Below, in pieces: positions 10,309 to 21,257 of a stretch of DNA of 64,000 bases (positions are counted from its first letter, which is position 1; every line of letters begins with the position of its first letter). The stretch is from assembly GCF_028622835.1 (NCBI RefSeq), contig NZ_CP117677.1:2652820-2716819 (forward strand). Direction: 5' to 3'. The notes under the pieces were generated by a model. The model saw only the letters and a list, made by a program, of their open reading frames with translations, was not told the origin of the DNA and did not search any database. The position numbers and the translations under genes were made by a program. The stretch comes from Caloramator sp. mosi_1. GTDB lineage: Bacteria; Bacillota; Clostridia; Clostridiales; Caloramatoraceae.

Positions 10309-10316
10309 TTTTCTAT

Positions 10317-10455
10317 ATTTTTCTTTTTGTAATTTTAGCTAATGCCTTCTCTCCTAAGTGCTCCCTTTACTAAGCATCTTCATAATATCCTACTTCATAA
10401 ACAGGAAACTTTGCTTCAACATTATCTACTACTATTTTTCATATCCTTCCTCTTT
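10317..10455 (-). pseudogene. Degenerate duplicate of the rlmD 5' end
   Basis: This stretch repeats 10101-10255 in the same order: the A/T-rich lysine codons, the segment encoding ..[10 protein letters not shown].., the tyrosine-rich segment, the start region and its ribosome site. It carries several small deletions relative to rlmD. With the repeat that follows (10461-10506), a segment of about 200 bases (10101-10308) was tandemly duplicated and the outer copy has decayed. It has no open frame of its own. Confidence 0.8.
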
Positions 10456-10460
10456 CTTCT

Positions 10461-10506
10461 AATTTACAAAATATGGTTCTATTCACTTTTCACCTGGGTG
10501 GCACTT
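10461..10506 (+). repeat. Short interspersed repeat, copy 2
   Basis: The sequence AATTTACAAAATATGGTTCT, then ATTCACTTTTCACCTGGGTG and GCACTT, matches copy 1 almost throughout. The core ends two bases before the stop codon of the MFS gene on the minus strand. Confidence 0.8.
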
Positions 10507-11763
10507 TTAAAAGAAGAATCCTGATATACTTATTATTGCTAAAATAATAGAAGTTATAAGAAGAAGTATATTCATTGGTAGTAGGTCAGTAAGTACTCCT
10601 CCTAATAGCATACCAAGTGGCATTGCTGCCATCGATAGTGTTCCTAACATTGCCGACACTCTTCCTAAAAGTTCATTAGGAATTTTTCTTTGAATGAATA
10701 CACCAAAGGGAATATTAATAATAGAACTAAAGGTACCTAATACCAAAGCCATTAATACAAATATTATAACAAAAACCTGTGAACTAATATACCCATTTAT
10801 ATAACTATTAACACCTAAATAGGCTAAAAACACAAGTACACTGTAAACTATTATACCAATTTTAAGATAAATATTTATTTTATCCCTTTGAGGAAGAGCT
10901 GAAATTATAATTGCACCTAAAAGAAAGCCTATGGATTCTGATGCTCCAACATAGGAATATTCTAAAGCTGATGTTTTAACTATTTGATTGAATATATACG
11001 GTAAATAAACTGCAAAAACAGGAACTAAAATAAAATTTAATAGTGTTGCCATAAGAATAACAACAAAAACTGGCCTTTGGTGTTTTATATATATGAAGGT
11101 TTCTAATAATTCTTTTATAAAGCGCTTTTCTTTTTCCTCATTTATATCAATTTTGTTTTCATAATCTATAAACATTCTAGATATTCCACTTAATATATAG
11201 GAAACTGCATTTAATAAAAATATGAATTTTATACCCAAAAGTGCATATAAAACTCCACCTGCAACAAGCCCAAAAATGTTAGATAGACTGTTTATAGAAC
11301 TTGTCATTGAATTTGCCTTTGTTAAGTGTTCTTCTTCAACAATGTTTGGAACAATTGAATTTGAAGCTGGTACAAAAATTGCACCACAAACGCTTAAAAT
11401 AAATGAAGAAATATACAAAAGCGAAATAGATTTTATATTAAAAAACATCAGCATTCCTATAGTAGCTACTGCTACTCCTCTTATTATATCCATTAAAACT
11501 ATTAGGTATTTTCTGTTATATCTATCCGCAACAACACCACCAAAGGGACTTAAAACAACATAAACAACTGTTCCAAAGGCCATATAAAAGGACATCTGCG
11601 TTGCAGATTTAGTTATAGTTAATATATACCATCCAATCGCCATATTGTATATAACGTCTCCAAGTTGCGATACTAATTTTCCCCAGAATAAAAGCATAAA
11701 ATTTTTATTTGAAAATATACTGTTTACTCTTTTTGCATTATTTATTTCTATTTCTCTCTCCAT
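10507..11763 (-). CDS. MFS transporter (MefA/EntS-like, MFS_3)
   Basis: An intact 418-residue frame with about twelve hydrophobic segments. FMLLFWGKLVSQLGDVIYNM at the start, SPFGGVVADRYNRK (the MFS loop 2-3 motif GxxADRxxRK) and the mid-protein GALIISAL-type repeat place it in the MFS_3 group that includes macrolide exporter MefA and EntS. It probably exports a toxic or signalling compound across the cytoplasmic membrane by proton antiport. An ArsR-like regulator gene lies 59 bases upstream in the same direction and likely controls it. The substrate is not predictable from sequence. Confidence 0.88.
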   Translation of the reverse strand: MEREIEINNAKRVNSIFSNKNFMLLFWGKLVSQLGDVIYNMAIGWYILTITKSATQMSFYMAFGTVVYVVLSPFGGVVADRYNRKYLIVLMDIIRGVAVATIGMLMFFNIKSISLLYISSFILSVCGAIFVPASNSIVPNIVEEEHLTKANSMTSSINSLSNIFGLVAGGVLYALLGIKFIFLLNAVSYILSGISRMFIDYENKIDINEEKEKRFIKELLETFIYIKHQRPVFVVILMATLLNFILVPVFAVYLPYIFNQIVKTSALEYSYVGASESIGFLLGAIIISALPQRDKINIYLKIGIIVYSVLVFLAYLGVNSYINGYISSQVFVIIFVLMALVLGTFSSIINIPFGVFIQRKIPNELLGRVSAMLGTLSMAAMPLGMLLGGVLTDLLPMNILLLITSIILAIISISGFFF

Positions 11764-11822
11764 ATTTATTCCCCTTATTTAAAAATTAATAAATTTTTTT
11801 ACAAAAGGTTTTTAACTAATAT

Positions 11823-12929
11823 CTATAGATTATTTTGACTTTCCTCTTTTTCATCTAATAATATTTCCTCTGTTATTTTAAATAGTTCTCTAACTTTATC
11901 AATCTTTAATGAAAAATAAACTTTGTTGTCTTTTTTGTTGAAGGTCACAATATCTGCTTCAAATAAAAATTCATATGGTGATTTACAGTTGCAGGAGTAA
12001 GATTTAAAATTGAGGCAATTTCATATCCATAGTAGGGCCTTTTTGCCAAAAGTTTTATTATTTTTACTCTCCTTGTATCGGATAAAACTTTTAAGAAGTT
12101 ATCTACCTGTTCCTGCAACTTATTTTTATAAACTAATTTATCTGTATTTATTCCAAGCAGCACCCATCCAAATTTTTCTTTATAGTCGTGCATATTTAAA
12201 ACCCAAAAATATATCTCTTTAAATAGACTAATGTGTATATTTAATTTATACTGCCAAGTCTCATTTTCAATTTTGAAGAAATTTAGAAAATACCTCTCCA
12301 TAAAATCCTTTGGGTTTTCTGCGAAAATAATTTTATACTTTTCTATTCCCTTAATGCAAATATCCTGTATTCCTTCTTCATATTTTTGTATATCTTCTCA
12401 TAGAAACTTCTAAATAAAAAACAAGCCTGTTTTTGTTTCATCTGGATTTTTAAACAACTCTACTATTCTTTCTTTTATTTCGTTATCTTCTACTTCTACT
12501 TTTGAATATACTTAAGCATCTTTTCTATACTGTTTTTAACGTCATCCCACCCCTCGTGACTATTTGATTCGTGTTCTGAAATATAAGTACCTCCTAAATA
12601 ATTGAAAAAATTACGTCGTTAGATTTTTCAATAAAATCTAACAATGATTTTACATCCTTTAATTCTTCAAAATCTGCACAATATGCAGCAAGAATACCTG
12701 CAATCGGGCAAACTTTATTAAAATACTCTATCTCTGATTTCATATATTTTGTTAGGGAATTATGCATTTCTTCATATAATTGTATATCCTCTTTAGGCGG
12801 TTCATAGTTTAAATCCTGTGAAAGCTTCATCATCTCCTCTAATCTTGATATTAAATTAAAGGCACAGGCAAACTCGAGACAAGGATTAAATACAAAATTA
12901 GTATTTTCAATTATATCTTTTTCTAACAT
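11823..12929 (-). CDS. ArsR-type HTH transcriptional regulator (frameshifted)
   Basis: ATG 12929 follows GAGGTGAT. The N-terminal 110 residues (MLEKDIIENTNFVFNPCLEF) are a ligand-type domain seen in large ArsR-like regulators. Frameshifts near 12590, 12500, 12410 and 11985 separate it from the C-terminal winged helix: LSDTRRVKIIKLLAKRPYYG then YEIASILNLTPATVNHHM, ending with a wing and a short acidic tail at 11823. About 365 residues in all. Its promoter carries a perfect inverted repeat, so autorepression and control of the MFS exporter downstream are likely. Domain naming of the N-terminus is uncertain. Confidence 0.8.
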
Positions 12930-12950
12930 TTTACTTTATCACCTCAAGTT

Positions 12951-13003
12951 TTATATTAGATTTCTATCTAATATAATTATATTCAATATTTTTCTAATTG
13001 CAA
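12951..13003 (-). promoter_or_regulatory. Promoter and palindromic operator of the ArsR-like regulator
   Basis: On the minus strand TTGCAA (13003-12998), 16-base spacer, TATAAT (12981-12976). Immediately downstream is a perfect 11-base inverted repeat, TTATATTAGAT-TTCT-ATCTAATATAA (12951-12976), touching the -10 box. An extra half-site ATCTAATAT lies at 13027-13035. The geometry fits repression by the dimeric regulator encoded 22 bases downstream. Confidence 0.75.
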
Positions 13004-13052
13004 ACATAAAATATAAATATAAATTCATCTAATATTGTTCTAAAAAACAAAT

Positions 13053-13084
13053 AAAAAAGGGGTTGTTGAAATTAACAAACCCTC
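13053..13084 (-). terminator. Terminator of the nagB/chromate-transporter block
   Basis: Read on the minus strand, AGGGTTTGTT-AATTTC-AACAACCCCT forms a 10-base stem with one mismatch, followed by TTTTTT. It lies 60 bases after the second chromate transporter gene. Confidence 0.8.
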
Positions 13085-13143
13085 AAAATACTTTGTGGCA
13101 ATTGTATTATCTTTTATATACGTACCAACTTGAAATATTTTAC

Positions 13144-13687
13144 TTAATAATTAATTTCATAATATGTTTTATTAAAATAAAAAATTCCTATTAATGCGGA
13201 CAAAATTAATACTCTAATAGGATCCAAAAATTTTTGTATAAAGAAATAAATGAAACAATGAAAATAAAAAAACTCTTTAATTCAGTTACATTTGACTTTA
13301 TTACAGTATATGATGTAGATACTAAAAGCCCAAATACAACCGGTCTTATTCCCATAAAAACTCCTTGCACCTCTTTATTATCACAAAACTTCACAAAAAT
13401 TTTGTTATTAAAACTATCAACAAAAATGATGGAAGTACAATACCTAAAGTAGCTGAAAAACTTCCTAAAATTCCTGCTACTTTATATCCAACAAAAGTCG
13501 CAGAATTAATAGCAATAGGTCCAGGAGTCATTTCTGATATTGCAAGTATATCTGAAAACTCATTAATTTTTATATATTTATTAACCTCAACTATTTCTCT
13601 TTGAATAAATGAAAGCATTGCATAACCTCCACCGATTGAAAAAGAACCAATTTTAAAAAATATAAAAAACAAACTAATTATTTTCAT
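13144..13687 (-). CDS. Chromate transporter ChrA-type, subunit B (frameshifted)
   Basis: ATG 13687 follows GGGGTGAT and overlaps the stop of the preceding subunit by 14 bases. The protein begins with FKIGSFSIGGGYAMLSFIQRE, then SEMTPGPIAINSATFVGYKV, the repeated hallmark of half-size CHR domains. Frameshifts occur near 13390 and near 13230. About 180 residues, the usual length for the paired short ChrA proteins of Firmicutes, which act as heterodimers. The pair may export chromate or another oxyanion; sulfate-like anions are also proposed for the family. Confidence 0.85.
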
Positions 13688-14224
13688 TTTGATCACCCCT
13701 AATCCTTGTATAAAGGATTGATATTATTGCTACAGATATTATAATTATTGTTGGATCTATTTTATAAAAACTTATTAGCATAAAAGTAATCGGTACAATA
13801 AAATACCAATGGTATTTAATATGACTTGTTCTACCTATATTTAAAACAGAAAAAACAATTAGTGCTGAAACAGCCGGACGTACTCCACAAAATGCTTTTT
13901 CTACAAAATTAACTCTCATAAATCGTTCAAAAAAATCGCAATAGCTAGTATAGTAAAAAGGAGGGCAATACACAGCCTAAAGTTGCACATAAAGCACCTA
14001 TTATACCTTTTTTCTATAACCTATGCTAATTGACATATTAACTGCTAATGCACCTGGAGTTGATTGTGCTATAGCTAATATATCAAGAAATTCATCTTTA
14101 CCAAACCAATTTCTTTTATCTACAATTTCAGATTGTATAAGGGGAATCATTGCATATCCCCTCCTAATGTAAAAGAACCTATTTTCAAAAACACTTTAAA
14201 TAATTCCAAATTCAATTTTATCAT
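13674..14224 (-). CDS. Chromate transporter ChrA-type, subunit A (frameshifted)
   Basis: ATG 14224 follows AGGAGG. FLKIGSFTLGG-GYAMIPLIQ and AIAQSTPGALAVNMSISIGY are the CHR domain signature, paralogous to the next gene. Frameshifts near 14160, 14010 and 13950 break the frame. The C-terminal part (VEKAFCGVRPAVSALI) is typical of the family. About 183 residues with six hydrophobic segments. Translationally coupled to subunit B through overlapping stop and start. It follows nagB by 45 bases, so the two may share a transcript, although no functional link is apparent. Confidence 0.85.
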
Positions 14225-14268
14225 TACCTCCTTAAATACTCTTCAATACAATTTTTATTTTAAAAATC

Positions 14269-14997
14269 TTATAAAATTTTTGATGCTGCATCTTTATCTA
14301 CTATTAATACAACATCTTTATGCAGTTTTAATATAGAAGCTGGCAAAAACGTACTTATTCCTGTATAAATAAGTTGCTTTATAATATTAGCCTTATTTTT
14401 TCCACTTGCCAACAATAAAATTTTGTTTGATTTCATTATATCTGCTATACCCATTGTTATTGCTTTTTTAGGAACATTATCTACATCTCCAAAAATTTTG
14501 CATTTGCCTCTCTTGTTTCTTCTGTTAAGTCAACTATATGTGTTCTTAGATTTAAATTAACTGATGGTTCATTAAATCCTATATGTCCATTTGTTCCTAA
14601 CCCCAATATTTGAATATCAATTGGTCCATACTCATCTAACAATGTATTATATTTTTCACATTCCTCATTTAAATTCTGAGCTATTCCGGAAGGTATAAAT
14701 ATATTTTGTTTTTTTATATTAATATAATTAAAAAATACATTATTCATATAACTGATAAAACTTTGTTTAGAATCTTCTCCAAGGCCCACATATTCGTCCA
14801 AATTAAAAGAAACAACTCTTGAAAAATCAATTTTATTTACTTTATATAATTCTATAAGTCTTTCGTATAAACCAATAGGTGTTGCTCCTGTTGCAAGTCC
14901 AAGTACAGAATTAGGTTTTTGTTTTATTTGTTCTACTATTTTTTAGCGGCAACTTTACTCAATTCACTATAATCTTTTACTATTTTTATTTTCACAT
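14269..14997 (-). CDS. nagB: Glucosamine-6-phosphate deaminase (frameshifted)
   Basis: GTG 14997 follows AGAGGTGAT. Key motifs are LGLATGATPIGLYERL (phosphate loop), VSFNLDEYVGL (catalytic Asp), and GLGTNGHIGFNEP with the ring-opening histidine. Frameshifts near 14943 and near 14490 split it; full length about 243 residues is typical. The enzyme converts glucosamine-6-phosphate to fructose-6-phosphate and ammonia in the cytosol. It lies downstream of a PTS/GH4 glycoside locus, from which it is now separated by an insertion sequence and a hairpin, suggesting that amino-sugar use may once have been part of the same locus. Confidence 0.92.
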
Positions 14998-15029
14998 TAT
15001 CACCTCTATTGTTAATATCTAATTTAGCC

Positions 15030-16599
15030 TTGAGCATAACTCAAAGACCTTGATTTTACTAGCCCGATAGGGCCAAATTTTTTATCACTCAAATTTATGT
15101 CATAGGATTTCCTCTCTTTTTGTCGAATTATACTATATAACCACACATAATACAAAAACAATAAGGAGGAAATCTCTATGTACCAACGTCAAGAAATATT
15201 TAATATAATTGAACTTTTTACTTCTCAAAAACTTATCAATTTTTATACTAAAATCTTTGATAGTCTTGATTTATCTATATTACCCGATAGGATTCCTTCT
15301 AAATATGGTCCTAATGGCTATTCTCGCCATGCTCTTTTAGAGCCTTTATTGTTATGAAATGTGAGAAGTTCGGCAAAATTACTGACCTAAAAGATTTTCT
15401 AGAAAATAATCTAATCATTGCTCAGCTTTGTGGTTTTAATATTCTTAAGCCTTTGCCTTCATACTCAGTTTTTCAGAGATTTATTAAAAATTTATCTAAC
15501 TCTTATCTTAAGGAAATCATGAAAAATCAAGTTAATATTCTTAAAGAACTAGGATTTATTGACAACAACTTTATATCAGTTGATGCAACGCCTGTTAAAG
15601 CTAACACTAAATTTAATAATCCTAAATGCTTCGCAAATAACAAGTTTTCTAAAAATAACCCGCCTTCTTCTGATAAAGATTGTAAATTAGGTGTTCATAC
15701 TGCTAATAACTCTATGAATGTTCAAGTTTCAGAAGATAAACCTAATAATTCAAAGAAAAAATATGAATTCTACTGGGGATACAAAAATCATGTTATTTGT
15801 GATGCTATCTCTGGTCTTCCCATTGCTGAATTTACTACAACCGCTGATGTCAATGAAATTTCTAACTTTACAGAAATCCTATCTGATACAAATGAGTGGT
15901 TCCCACTCAAAGGTAGTTATATTATTGCTGATAAAGGCTATGATTCAAAGCAAAATCATGACTTTATTCGTAATACCCTTAAAGGTCATGCTTTCATTGC
16001 ATTAAATAAACGTGGAAGAAAGCCTAAAGACTTAACATCCACAGGTAATGTAATATGCGATGCTGGATTAGCAATGCATAAAGATGGCAAACAATATTTT
16101 GATTCCTATATTAAACAAAAGTTTTGCTGTCCTTTTAGAACTTCTAAAGATGATTCTTTATGTCCATGTAACCACGAAAAATTCTTTAACGGTAAGAAAA
16201 ACAGAGGTTGTGTAAAATACATAAGTATTGGCACTGATTATAGATCTTCCATAAATCGTGATTCTATATTTTTCAAGAAAATATACAGTCTTAGAACTGA
16301 ATCTGAAAGATACAATTCTAGATGGAAGAATCTAAATACTGAGCAAGCTTATGTTAAAAATATTAACTCTGTTGCTAATCTAAATACAATCGGACATATT
16401 TGTCTTTTAACTATTGCAATTGCTGCTATAAAATCTGGCTGTGTTGATAAATACAAATCCCTATCGGGATTAAAAGGACAGCTTAAACTAAGTTATATCA
16501 AAATTTTTAAGCATCAATTTCACCAAGGGGATAGTCTACCCTTTTTTGTTTCTTTCATTTCAATTTAAATTCCATTTTTGATAGTTAAGCTACGCTTAA
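15030..16599 (+). mobile_element. IS5/IS1182-like insertion sequence
   Basis: The element contains one transposase gene. Imperfect inverted ends TTGAGCATAACTCAA (15030-15044) and TTAAGCTACGCTTAA (16585-16599; 11 of 15 match after inversion) are the best boundary candidates; no clear target duplication was found. It lies between nagB and the PTS gene hairpin. Confidence 0.65.
15178..16568 (+). CDS. DDE transposase, IS5/IS1182-like (one frameshift)
   Basis: ATG 15178 follows AAGGAGG. The N-terminus (MYQRQEIFNIIELF, RHALL) is a DUF772-like domain; a frameshift near 15340 joins it to a 404-residue frame. DDE motifs are ISVDATPVKAN (first Asp), IIADKGYDS (second Asp) and RTESERYNSRWK (Glu). A Cys-rich insert (FCCPF...CPCNHEKF...GC) separates the second Asp and the Glu, as in IS1182-type enzymes. 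About 460 residues. It catalyses cut-and-paste transposition of its element. The exact IS family needs a database comparison. Confidence 0.8.
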
Positions 16600-16683
16600 T
16601 AAAAATTGTAATAATTTAACTTTTGTTGTTTTATTTTTTATTTAATTATGCTCATATCTAAATATCTAATTTTTTAAATTATA

Positions 16684-16734
16684 ACTCCAGCAAACATTGT
16701 AGTTTATTCCCAAATTACAATGTATTACTGGAGT
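16684..16734 (-). terminator. Strong hairpin downstream of the PTS gene
   Basis: ACTCCAG..ACATTGTA pairs with TACAATGT..CTGGAGT around a 14-base loop, 32 bases past the PTS stop. The U-run is weak (TATAATTT), but the stem is long and the position fits the 3' end of the GH4-PHP-PTS operon. Confidence 0.6.
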
Positions 16735-16765
16735 ATAAATTTACTTCTCTATTTTATTTTTGAAA

Positions 16766-18125
16766 TTATATATTTTTCTTTTTAATGTAAAATGCTGTTA
16801 ATACTAAAGGTACAGCAATTGTAATAATACTTTGTAATAGATATAAATATAACTTATTGCTACCTAAGAAATAAAGTATGCCTGGTATCCCTGCAGTTCC
16901 CATACCTGGTGCTGCAAGCCCTATTGAAGTTGAAAACAATCCACCAATTGCACTTCCTAAAACACCAAACATAAAAGGTATTCCATAAACTAGCGTTGTA
17001 CCGAATATAGCAGGTTCTGTTATACCAAATAATGCAGAAATAGTTGAAGCAATTGAATTAGTTTTTAATTGTTTATTTCTTGCAAATATAGCAAACGCCA
17101 TACACGCACCTGCTTGTCCTAAAACTGATGCATTACGAACAGGCTGATATAGATTAAATCCAGTTTTATCTAAGAAATTAATATCAATTATCCATAGTGC
17201 ATGATGTAAGCCAGTAATAACTAGTATTTGTTGTAATCCACCTATTATAAATCCACCAATTCCTAATGGTAATGTAAATAAAAATCTAAATATTGCTACT
17301 ATCATTTCTTCTAATAATCTTGTAACAGGACCTATTCCAAATAAAATAATAAATAGTGTTATAGTTAGAGTTAATATAGGAGTTAAAATCATATCTACTA
17401 CATTTGGTACAAATTTTCTAACCTTTTCTTCAACAAATGAAACAAGCCAACCTGCTAAAACAGCAACTAATACAGATCCTTGATAACCTTTTAATGCAAA
17501 TTTTACTCCTAGTAAACTTACCATTAATGGCTGTGCTTTTCCTCTTCCTACAGCACCTGCAGCTGGTAAGTTAGAACTTATTAGCATTAATCCAATTACA
17601 ATACCAAGCACTGGTGTACCGCCAAATTTTTTAGTAGCAGACCAAGCAACTAATGCAGGTAGAAATGTAAATCCTGTATCAATTAAAATTGCTAGTATAC
17701 TGTACCAAGGTGAATTAGTATTTAATAAATTGGCACCTTGTAGATATGAACGTATTCCCATCAATACACCACTTGCAACAATAACAGGTATAATAGGTAT
17801 GAAGATATCTCCAAATAATCTACTTATTTTTGTAGTGAATTACCACCCTTTACTTGTATCTCCTCTTTACCTTCATCTTTAAATATTTTTATTACCTCTT
17901 TATATACTTTATTAACTATACCTGTTCCATAAATGATTTGTAATTGTCCTGCCGAATCATTAATGCCTTTTACAAATTTTAATTTTTTAGCTCTTCATCA
18001 TTAACTAAAGACCTTTCTCTAAGTGTCAATCTTAGTCTAGTCATACAATGTTGTACTGAAATAATATTGTCTAATCCACCAACTCTGTCGATCAACTCTG
18101 TTGCTGCTTGTAAGAATTCGTTCAT
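16766..18125 (-). CDS. PTS EIIBC component, glucose/alpha-glucoside family (frameshifted)
   Basis: ATG 18125 follows GGGG. Residues 1-90 are the EIIB domain with the phospho-cysteine motif GGLDNIISVQHCMTRLRL. Frameshifts near 17985 and near 17845 separate it from the EIIC domain: YLQGANLLNTNSPWYSIL, then FTLPLGIGGFIIGG, GLHHALW and FGITEPAIFGTTL, with about ten membrane segments. EIIBC imports and phosphorylates a sugar using EIIA and HPr; no EIIA domain is fused here. The neighbouring GH4 enzyme with a CDMP motif points to an alpha-glucoside substrate. About 452 residues. Confidence 0.85.
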
Positions 18126-18165
18126 ATAATTTCCCCTTTTTTATTATTTCTTTATTTTTTAATTT

Positions 18166-19720
18166 TTAATCTTTAAAATTAACCTTTAATCCATATTGGG
18201 GAGCTCCAAGCTGTATCTCCATTTTTTGTGTAACTTTTACAAAAATATTATCTTCTTTTGTTTTTAATGAATTAAACTTGTATTTATATGAAACACTATA
18301 TGCATCTTTAGGATAAGCTTTATGAATTACAAATTTATATGCGTTGTGCCACCACGGATCTTCTCTATAAAATTCTTTAAACCCATATCTTTCCTTCAAT
18401 AATTCTTTAACTTCTTCTTCCTTAGCTTCTATAATAGATTGATTTAATAGCTTCTTTATAGGTATAAAATACTCTTTTTCATCAATTATTAGTTTTAGTT
18501 GATTATCAATATGATCTTTTATCTCAAATATAATAGATTGATTTTGTATATATGGAGTTAAATAATTTTTGTGAAAGCTTTCCTTCACCTTGTTTTTCTT
18601 TTCTTGTTAATATTTCTGCATCAAACCTATTTTCGCTCTGTTTTTTATAATTGAACCTGGCGATGTCCATAATTTTTCTATATTTAATATTTTACCTTTT
18701 GTTTCAAGGCTAACCTTCCATATTTTTTCTCTAATATCATCAAAAATCCTTCTATCAGGTCCCCAACCTAATTCTAATTCAAATTTAAATGTAATTAACC
18801 CTTCTAACTTTTTATCTTCCCATTTTCCATTATGTACATATGTATCTTCAACTACTCCATTTCTTATAATTTCTATTCTATCAATAGCACTTGAACCTTT
18901 TACATTTATATCTATTATATTTTCATCCTTTGCTGTAACTTCACTTCCCATAATTACACCATTTAATCTATAATCCAAAAGTATTCTACTTCTTGACACA
19001 CCATAAGTATGCCTTTTAAAATTGCATCAAATATACTATCTCTATCATACCTTTCTGATATTACTGCCATAAACCCGTTTCCACTTATTGCTGGGCATAC
19101 ATGGTTGTCACCGCTTGCAATAATTCCCACTTTAATTCCTTTTTCAATGCATATAAAACTGTGCCATCTTCGCTTCTTGGTCCCATATGGATATGTACAT
19201 TTAAAGGAATATTACAGTCACTTGATTCTGAACATCCGTGGGATGAATATATTTCAACAACAGGAGATATTAATTCATTATTATTATCCCAATTTTTACC
19301 TCTATGACCACTTTTATATCCTGGATGATGTGGTATAGCTACTGCATTTTTTAATGGTAATTGTCTACACAATTCCTCATATGTTAATGGCATTTTTATT
19401 TCTTCATCTAAATTTCGATAAAAAACATTGTGATCTCCATCTTGACCATCACCTTGCCATTCATAACCCATATATAAAATAAATTCTTCTGAGTTATTTT
19501 TACAAAACTCTCTTATCAATTCCCAATCCCTTTTATATACTTTTGAATCTAAAGTATCTTCATAGTTGAAACCATTTTCATTCTTATTAATAAAATATGG
19601 ATAATAAACAGGAGCCCAAAAATCTAACATTTCTTTTGCGAATTTATACCATTCATTTATATTAACTAAGTCTTTACTATGAATATTTGAATGAAAATCT
19701 GTCCAATATATTTTGTACAT
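18166..19720 (-). CDS. PHP-family metallohydrolase, CehA/DUF3604-like (frameshifted)
   Basis: ATG 19720 starts MYKIYWTDFHSNIHS, a PHP-type metal-binding strand. GYEWQGDGQDGDHNVFYRN, AIPHHPGYKSGHRG, VEIYSSHGCSES and ASGDNHVCPAISGNG follow in the order seen in CehA/DUF3604 proteins, supplying the histidines and aspartates of a metal site. Frameshifts near 19090-19100, 19000 and 18610 break the frame. The C-terminal 270 residues look like beta-rich domains. About 517 residues. Its role in a PTS sugar operon is unknown; it might hydrolyse an ester or phosphate linked to the imported sugar. No signal peptide is visible, so it is probably cytosolic. Confidence 0.7.
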
Positions 19721-19730
19721 TATTTCTACC

Positions 19731-21043
19731 TCACTTTCTTAATGTTGGCCAATAACTTCTATTAACAGCTTCTAACTCTTCTAAAATTTCTTTTGCTATA
19801 TCTGCATTAACTATAGTTCTATTTAATGTTAGTGCTTTCAAAGCTGCGTCGTAATCACAGTTAAAATATGCGTCAACAGTGAGTTTTTCGTATGCATATT
19901 GATTTTCCATTAATGCTTTATAAAATGTCTCTATTTCACCAACACAAAGTGGTTCACACCCCATTGAATTAACTACACAAGGGACTTCTACCATCGCATC
20001 CCTTGAAAAATTAGATATTATCCCATTGTTTTTGTTATTATTAAAAATATCCTGTTTTCGTTATTTATAATCGAACTTGCCAATTCTACAATGTACTCTC
20101 CGTGTACTCCTTTTTCTAAACCTGATCCTTTAATTGTTTTATTTTTTATTATATAATTGCAAATTCTTTCTACCTCTTTTAATCTATTGTTCATTACATA
20201 ATTAGCCCTTGTATAATTTTTATCTTCTTTTTTACCATCTTATTAGGATACAAATAATACTGCAAATATGTATTTGGAATATAACCTTCAAAATCTTTTA
20301 CCATTTCACTTAACTGTTCAAATGTACTTACCCATCCCTTATCTTTTTAAGCTCTTCTGGCATTATACTTTGATTTTTTAACAATTCTTTTATTTTGGGA
20401 AGTATATCCTCTCCATTTTTATCATAAAGATGTGTAAACCATCCAAAATGATTAAGCCCAAAATATCTTGGCGATAATTCCTGTCTTTTTAAACCCAGTA
20501 CCTTTGCAAAACCATCCATCATAGCAATAGGCATATCACATATATGTATTAATTTTTTTCATTAGGAAATACTCTTTTAGTTGCTTCTGCAACAATTGCT
20601 GCTGGATTTGAATAATTTATAATCCAAGCATTAGGCGAATATCTTCTAATTTCTTCAACTAATTTAATAATATCTGGTATTGATCTTAATCCATAAGCAA
20701 AACCTCCTGCACCACAGGTTTCTTGTCCAACACAGCCATATTTCAAAGGAATTTTTTCATCCTTTTCACGCATCTCCAATCCACCTGAACGAATTTGCAT
20801 AAAGGCAAAATCTATGTCACTAAATGCTTGCTCATAATCATAGCTTAATTCTATTTTTACATCTGGCATTAATTCATTTATTATTACTTTTGCTGCTTCA
20901 TATATTAAACTTGTTCTCTCTTTTTCAATGTCATAAAGCACAATTTTCCTTAATGGTAATTTTTCTTTAAAGTCACATAATGTTTTTATCATTGGCAATG
21001 TATATGTACTGCCTCCTCCACAAATAACAATCGAATACTTCAT
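19731..21043 (-). CDS. GH4 6-phospho-alpha-glucosidase (frameshifted)
   Basis: ATG 21043 follows GGAGGG. MKYSIVICGGGSTYTLPM is the NAD-binding loop of glycoside hydrolase family 4. INYSNPAAI, ICDMPIAMM and YFGLNHFGW follow. In GH4 the CDMP variant of the C-x-x-P motif is associated with 6-phospho-alpha-glucosidases such as GlvA. Frameshifts near 20555, 20335, 20245 and 20055 split the gene; the last part is VPCVVNSMGCEPL. About 437 residues, the normal length. It cleaves a phosphorylated disaccharide by an NAD- and metal-dependent redox mechanism after PTS uptake. First structural gene of the operon. Confidence 0.88.
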
Positions 21044-21231
21044 TAATATCCCTCCTGTTGCATAACTTTTAAAGACTATGATTATGTTTTAATTATATTA
21101 CCTGATTTTAAAATTGTGTATATTTTACGAATATTATAATAATTTTTCCTTAAATATGAAAAATTTTTTATCTAAAATTCAATTAGTATTAGAAAATATA
21201 AGTCTTGTCAATCTTAAGTAAATTTTATTCA

Positions 21232-21257
21232 TAAAAAAGTTCCTAAATATAGGAACT
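21232..21257 (-). terminator. Terminator of the RpiR regulator gene
   Basis: Read on the minus strand, AGTTCCTA-TATT-TAGGAACT is a perfect 8-base stem followed by TTTTTT. It overlaps the stop codon of the regulator and separates it from the GH4 operon. Confidence 0.85.

Noticed and set aside
10342..10524. 60-codon plus-strand frame upstream of the MFS gene
   Set aside because: It is antisense to the decayed duplicate of the rlmD 5' end and runs through the short repeat; no protein-like character.
21100..21180. Catabolite-repression (cre) site upstream of the GH4 gene
   Set aside because: No sequence close to TGwAAnCGnTnwCA was found in the region between the GH4 start and the RpiR terminator.
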